From: Chrysopilus asiliformis | Taxonomy: Eukaryota; Arthropoda; Insecta; Diptera; Rhagionidae | Length of the DNA: 64,000 nt | Reading direction: 5' to 3' | Assembly: GCA_964034945.1 (NCBI GenBank) | Contig: OZ035963.1 | Location: 48,625,032 to 48,689,031, forward strand | In this document: piece after piece, positions 59,023-64,000 of the stretch | Numbering within the stretch: the first letter of the stretch is position 1 | Layout: every line of letters begins with the position of its first letter | Made by a program: the position numbers and the translations under genes | Notes under the pieces: model-generated | The model's database searches: none | What the model was told of the DNA's origin: nothing | Seen by the model: the letters and a program-made list of their open reading frames with translations, nothing else

Positions 59023-61139
59023 TTAGAAAATGCATTTCTTAAGTGGATTCATTGGAGAACCTTCAGGACAACGGAAAACTTGAGCAAATTCTTTCGAATT
59101 TGCGATTTTTCCTAGCAAACGAAATCTCATTGGCGAATGCTTATCCTTAACATTTATTGACTCTTGTCTGTTGCACATGTTTTGAGCTCGCGCTAAAAAG
59201 AAAACCTGCTCCAACGAAAAATCAAGACCTTCAACTAGCTCTGAAGTGACCTTATCTGGATGATCCTTCAACCACTGCTGATAAGCGTTATAAGCCAGTG
59301 TCAGACCCAAATTATCGGACATATTTTCCCGCAGTGTATAAATGCCATCCACATGTTTGTCCTCCTTCTCAAATCCGTATTTGTTGTATTGCCGAGCGAA
59401 GCAAACGGATCGCTTAAAGTGTCCCAGGTACGTTTTCAGATTCAAGTGTGCGTACGGCTTGTGGTTGGTGTTATACATGAAGCCACCGACATCAAAACTA
59501 TGACCCATTTCGTGCCCGACGATGTAACCCAAATTAGCAAATTTCGCCCACATTGGAGCATGCAGATGATAGATCGGTGGATGCAAAATACCACTATAAA
59601 TTACTATCTTATTTTGTCCTATAGCATACACGGCATTATAAAGCGATGGATAACTTTTGCTTTTCGACGAGAATTGATCATCGAATCGCTGGGGGAACAA
59701 TTGCAATAAATTTTCAAAGTATTTCTCCTCATCTAAGGTACTGTAAACGAATTGGGAACGCAGCTTCCCAAGGAAATCAGTATCAAACTTAAATCCAATA
59801 TTTACTGTATAATCCTCGACTTTTGCTGAAAATATTCGTTTGCTTCCTTTGTCGATCCAATCGGACGCTTGGAAGTAGCTCAAAAATGCGTCTTCCAAGT
59901 ATTTAAGAATTTCGGTCACGTCATCTATGGTCTGCTTCGTAAGATGATAACGGATATAGAGAGCATCAACGGGAATTGGCATGAAGTTCTTAATTCGCTT
60001 AGCACAATCTTTGGCACTTAACTCGGTGTTCATTTCGTATAAATAGTGAACCAATCTGAAATTCAAATATCTTCTAATTGTTCTTTCAGGCGTTGCATTT
60101 AAAAGTTTCGCTAATTCCGAAAAATATTTTACATTGCGAACTTTAACACCACTTTGCACACAATTGGTGCTAGAAAAGAGATGAGATATAAAGGATGTCA
60201 AACGTAGCTGGGGATACTGTCTGCTTAATTGAAAAAAATTAAAAACCTTTTCATTATTAAATTGTTTTGTTCGATTGTAGACATCGAATAACAGTTGATC
60301 GAATTCTATAATTTCATCCGATATTCTTGGAATCACTTGTATGTTACTCACCAAATATTTAACAATTTCAGAGATTTTCTCCTGATCGTACACTATTGTG
60401 GTTTTCCTATTTTCAAATTTCTTGTATTTTGTATCACCCATAACTGGATCGACATTAAGCAGAATTTTCTCAGCCATATCTATACTAAAAAGCGCATCAA
60501 TCCCGATCCTTCTCATATCAGCAAGCATTGAAGCCCAGTCAAAACCCTTATAACCTTGAGGGGTGAAATTTTCAATCGGCCAATTATTTTTGTCAAAATT
60601 CTTAACATATCTCAAGATCAATTCTGGCGTCCTCTGCTTCACCAAATCAGAATTAATACACGATCGATAGAATTTTAGGGCTAGTTTTTCCGCATCAGTG
60701 ATCTCAAATTTTCTTCGTTTAATTTCAAATGGAAAGCGATAATCAGATTGAGTCAAACGCATATTGGTGAGGAAATGCTTCAAAGCTCTTCCAAAATATT
60801 CATCCTTCCTGGATTCTATTGCATCTCTAACGCTTTGAACTTTTGTTACATTCTGCCAAGTACCACAGGAATACTCAATCAAATCGTCACAAGGATCAGC
60901 GTTCGCAACCATGAATTCTTTCATTATTTTTCCATATGCTTGTTTTATTGCGTCTGGTGCTGGATTTTCCACCCAAAGATCGTCGTATCAATCATAATAT
61001 TCAGACTTAATCCAAAAAATAACTCTTTTACATTCAAATATGCAACGGAAAAAAAAATCAAAACTTTTACCTCACATTTGATAAATACAAAAAAATCGAC
61101 CAGCATGAATGCATTCAATAAAATTTTTAATTTCACCAT
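59023..61139 (-). pseudogene. M13 neprilysin-like metallopeptidase, paralog 7, with a premature stop
   Basis: Exon 1 (61139-61071) encodes a signal peptide (ILLNAFMLVDFFVFI). The intron is 65 bp (61070-61006). Exon 2 (61005-59023) is homologous to genes 5 and 6 throughout: MVANADPCDDLIEYSCGTW, HEMGH (59514-59500), RENMSDNLG, HSPMRFR, end CIF. The sixth codon of exon 2 (60990-60988) is TGA where genes 5 and 6 have GGA, so the spliced protein would stop at residue 29. The remaining 649 codons are open. It may be a very young pseudogene, a polymorphic null allele, a sequencing error or a case of readthrough. Starting at the in-frame ATG of KIMKEFM would remove the signal peptide. AATAAA is at 59005-59000. 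Confidence 0.85.
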
Positions 61140-61550
61140 TTTTCCAACTGGTCTTAAAGCACAACTTATTTCATCTAAGCCTCCCGCGAAAATAAATTCA
61201 CCATAATCTGTTGACATTTAATTTACATAACTTGAGGTCAAAACTGAAACTCATTGGCGAAAATCTATTTTTATTCTTAAACTTGATAATTCTTTAATTT
61301 GCTAATATCTAATGAATTAAAAATCATTTTTTTTAATCTATTCGTTTAATAAAGCATTATCAAATTCAGCGAATAAAAAACTTGCAAATTGAATTCTTGA
61401 ATTAACTTAAAATCAGGGTAAGGAAAAATTCGGTTTGCGAATCGAAAATAAAATTCTTCTGCATTTGAATCGCTCGTGAACCGAATTTTATAAAAAAAAA
61501 TTCGCGAATGATTTTTGTTTTTAGAGGATTTTATTTTTTCTTTTCGCTCA
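61140..61550. other. Upstream region of gene 7
   Basis: AT-rich. CTAATATCTAATG at about 61302-61314 resembles the GATA-like part of the elements upstream of genes 5 and 6, but the hexamer repeats are not clear. No gene. Confidence 0.4.
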
Positions 61551-61720
61551 CGAACGAATTGGAATCGATTTTTACAGGTCGATTATCTTAGATGCGTCAC
61601 TTTTCGTGACTCGAAATTGTCTGTTGAGGTTGGTACAAAACAACAAATACAATAGGCAAAATTCGAGTCACGAAAAGTGACGCGACTAATATAATCGATC
61701 TGTTAGTTTAATTCGTTCGC
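61551..61720. repeat. Foldback repeat with AGTCACGAAAAGTGACG arms
   Basis: The inner arms GCGTCACTTTTCGTGACTCG (about 61593-61612) and its complement (about 61664-61683) are perfect. Pairing continues outward imperfectly to CGAACGAATT. The spacer is about 45 bp. Each arm itself contains a small palindrome. Confidence 0.8.
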
Positions 61721-62003
61721 GGGCGAATAGAAACCTCTTGACACTTTACTCTTCGAGTCGCGAGTGAAAAAGACTCGAAAAGAATAATTCGTTTTGATTC
61801 TTTTTACGTTTTCTTTTCAAAGAGCTAGAATTGGAGGATTCGTTTATCCGCTTGTCACTTGTAGTTCTTATCAATTCCCCCGCCTCTCACCTCAACCATC
61901 AAAGGCCCTTTAGATTGATGCTTATTTCCTTAGTTTGGTACTTTAATTTGCTATAAAATGCTCACATCTTTCAAGAGAGCCGTGGCTGGTTTGAAACGTG
62001 TAA

Positions 62004-62137
62004 AGCCCAATTCAGACTAACGATCGCGATTACGATTGAAGCTTCTCGACGAATGAGATCAAAGCTTTCAACGATAGGAACATGAAAGCTTTGATCTCAT
62101 TGGTCCAGGAAGCTTAATCGTTAGTCTGAATTGGGCT
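62004..62137. mobile_element. 134-bp hairpin MITE
   Basis: Perfect 21-bp terminal inverted repeats starting AGCCCAATTCAGACTAAC are flanked by TAA at 62001-62003 and 62138-62140. The interior also pairs (GAGATCAAAGCTTTCA with TGAAAGCTTTGATCTC), so the whole element folds into a hairpin. A TAA target duplication suggests the PIF/Harbinger type. Confidence 0.88.
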
Positions 62138-62181
62138 TAAGTCTAACCCTTGGCCTTCATGGCTTTTCAATAACATTTGGG

Positions 62182-62551
62182 CACAAACTAATCATAAGCA
62201 GACTAACATTTTCATTCAATCCATTCTAGAACAAAATTGAATTTCTACTTCCAAAAAATAAATACCCATAGCAGCCACTCCAGCCGTAGCAGCCATGAGC
62301 TTTTCCGCCAGTAGCACAATTAATTGAAAATAGCAAAAGAAAGACAAAATGCGATCAACAAAACGAACAGATTTATCGGACTTTTACTGCTGGAAAGCTT
62401 GCATCACGAAGTCTTGTGCTGCTGGCAGAAAAGCTCATGGCTGCTACGGCTGGAGTGGCTGCTATGGGTATTTATTTTTTGGAAGTAGAAATTCAATTTT
62501 GTTCTAGAATGGATTGAATGAAAATGTTAGTCTGCCTATGATTAGTTTGTG
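62182..62551. repeat. Large foldback: 136-bp inverted arms, 98-bp loop
   Basis: Arms 62182-62317 and 62416-62551 are complementary with only a few mismatches. The arms contain a GC-richer part (GCAGCCACTCCAGCCGTAGC) unlike the surrounding AT-rich DNA. No flanking duplication or known transposon end was recognised. Confidence 0.92.
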
Positions 62552-64000
62552 GTTTGGGTTTTTAGGAATGAGTTTTTTCATGGTTTAGTTTAAAACAGTA
62601 AAAATCTAGCTTAATCCGAAAGGATTTTTTTTAGCTACGTAAGTGGTTTTAACCATAGACAAATAGGACTTTTACTTATTGGCATTTCACCTGAGTCTCT
62701 CAACATAACACATAAACGTCATTCAGAATAAAAATTAGTCACCAAAGCTTATTAAATACATTTATTTTACAATAGATTAGAAACATGAAACAAAAAAAGT
62801 TTTTAAAATATACACAAAAATTGGAAAAAAAAAACATTTAAAAAAATCATTAAAACTAGAAAACTGGAATGTTTAAAATTATACTTTTTCGTTAAATTTT
62901 TGTTTAACTACTTGTCATTTATTATGTCTTAAACATATAATATTCGTAATTAATATTTTTTTATAATAAAAAATAGCTGCTCAAAAGAAAATCATATTTT
63001 TTATAATAAAGCTTTTGCGTGTTTTCTACATTTTTTTGCATAAACAGATTTAAAAAAGTGAGCACAAATTGAATGAGCATAATTCGTTGATAATCAGTCA
63101 ATATTATGGAAGAGAAATTCCTATTGGTTCATCGTTTATCATGGTTTCTTGTCGTTGTTTCGGTTTAAATTTTTTTTTACTGCGGATTAAAAACAGAGAA
63201 TTTAAAGAAAGTAAAATTAATTAACATTAATTAACACTAAATACTAAAACATAGATTAATCTTTTGTCATAATAATTATGGAATTAGAATAGAATTACGG
63301 ATAATCAAAACAAATTATTGATTAAGACTGAAGTTTTTTTTTACATTTTTTTTACTTTCTATTCTAGTAAGAACTGTGGCATATCAAATACATTGCAAAT
63401 TTAGACACTTTTCCTTCTACAAAAAGTTTTTTAAAGAATCTTTATTTGTTCTTTTTTTATTAGTTTTGTTTTGCAAATATAAAAGGATGGTTTGGCTGTC
63501 TATAAAAATCACATAATGCGACAACGCAACACACTTGATAAGCCACAGGTCCGTTTTTCCTTCAATTAGGAATAAAATCTCTAAAACTGAGAATATCCTT
63601 GATATAACTATTAATTAACACAACAAAATAAACACTAAAAAAATATTGTAAAAACAAGCATTACATATTATTGTAGAATCAATTGATTTTTTCGTTTAAT
63701 ACTAAAATATTTGTAATAATAATATTTTTTAATACTTAAATAAATAGATTTTAATTATTTTCATTCATTTTTGCTCTTAATATTGCTTAAATGTATTCGT
63801 TTTATAAATGCTTTTCATAATAATCGGTTTTAAAAAAAAAAATCATGCGTTTTTAATTAAAACAAGACATGGAGGCATTTTTATCAATGTATTTAAGTGG
63901 TTTTTCTATCAAAAATCGTTCGGAATTTGGAAATATTTTTTTTATAAAATGGATTTTTAATCACTTTTTGTGGTATATTAAAGCGATTTCTGTCTTTCAA
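62552..64000. other. AT-rich region, no gene recognised
   Basis: Long A/T runs, no reading frame worth noting, no repeat boundary. Nothing supportable was found to the window end. Confidence 0.55.

Overview
This window looks like accessory-rich chromosomal DNA of an insect, most probably a fly-like (dipteran) species. The basis is AT-rich DNA, very short introns (46 to 67 bp in six of seven genes), a Ty3/gypsy LTR element of the 17.6/297 type, a Jockey-clade non-LTR element, Helitrons and many small DNA transposons. The species cannot be named from the sequence.

The biological core is a cluster of seven M13 (neprilysin-like) zinc metallopeptidase paralogs. Four lie on the plus strand (about 5.4-7.5, 9.7-11.9, 40.3-42.5 and 46.7-49.8 kb) and three on the minus strand (51.4-53.5, 54.3-56.4 and 59.0-61.1 kb). 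Six have a tiny first exon of 21-26 codons that encodes a signal peptide, then a phase-0 intron, then one large catalytic exon. They are therefore predicted to be secreted, unlike classical type II membrane neprilysins. HExxH, ENxxD and the C-terminal His/Arg pair are intact in all seven, but the usual CxxW terminus is replaced by CEFS, CDF or CIF. The seventh gene carries a premature TGA just after its signal peptide, and the first gene has a degenerate signal exon. Genes 5 and 6, genes 6 and 7, and genes 1 and 2 share patches of near identity that suggest gene conversion.

Between the second and third genes lies about 25 kb dominated by a satellite of roughly 72 bp units (about 270 by length), from 14.62 to 39.45 kb. 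It has higher-order duplications (864 bp = 12 units; about 1446 bp; others) and a short inverted segment. It is interrupted by a full-length, apparently intact Jockey-clade retrotransposon (16603-20824, 13-bp target duplication) and by a Harbinger-like MITE that itself contains a smaller MITE (22064-22915). Because 72 is divisible by three, units without stops read open on both strands; I treat these as satellite, not genes.

The left edge (1-3117) holds the 5' part of a gypsy-type element on the minus strand (pol part, gag, primer-binding site, LTR). The remaining intergenic DNA is a patchwork of a Tc1/mariner relic, a hAT MITE, two small Helitrons, several foldback elements, a probable tRNA-derived SINE and a dispersed repeat family carrying minisatellites. 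The last 1.4 kb is AT-rich with no recognisable gene.
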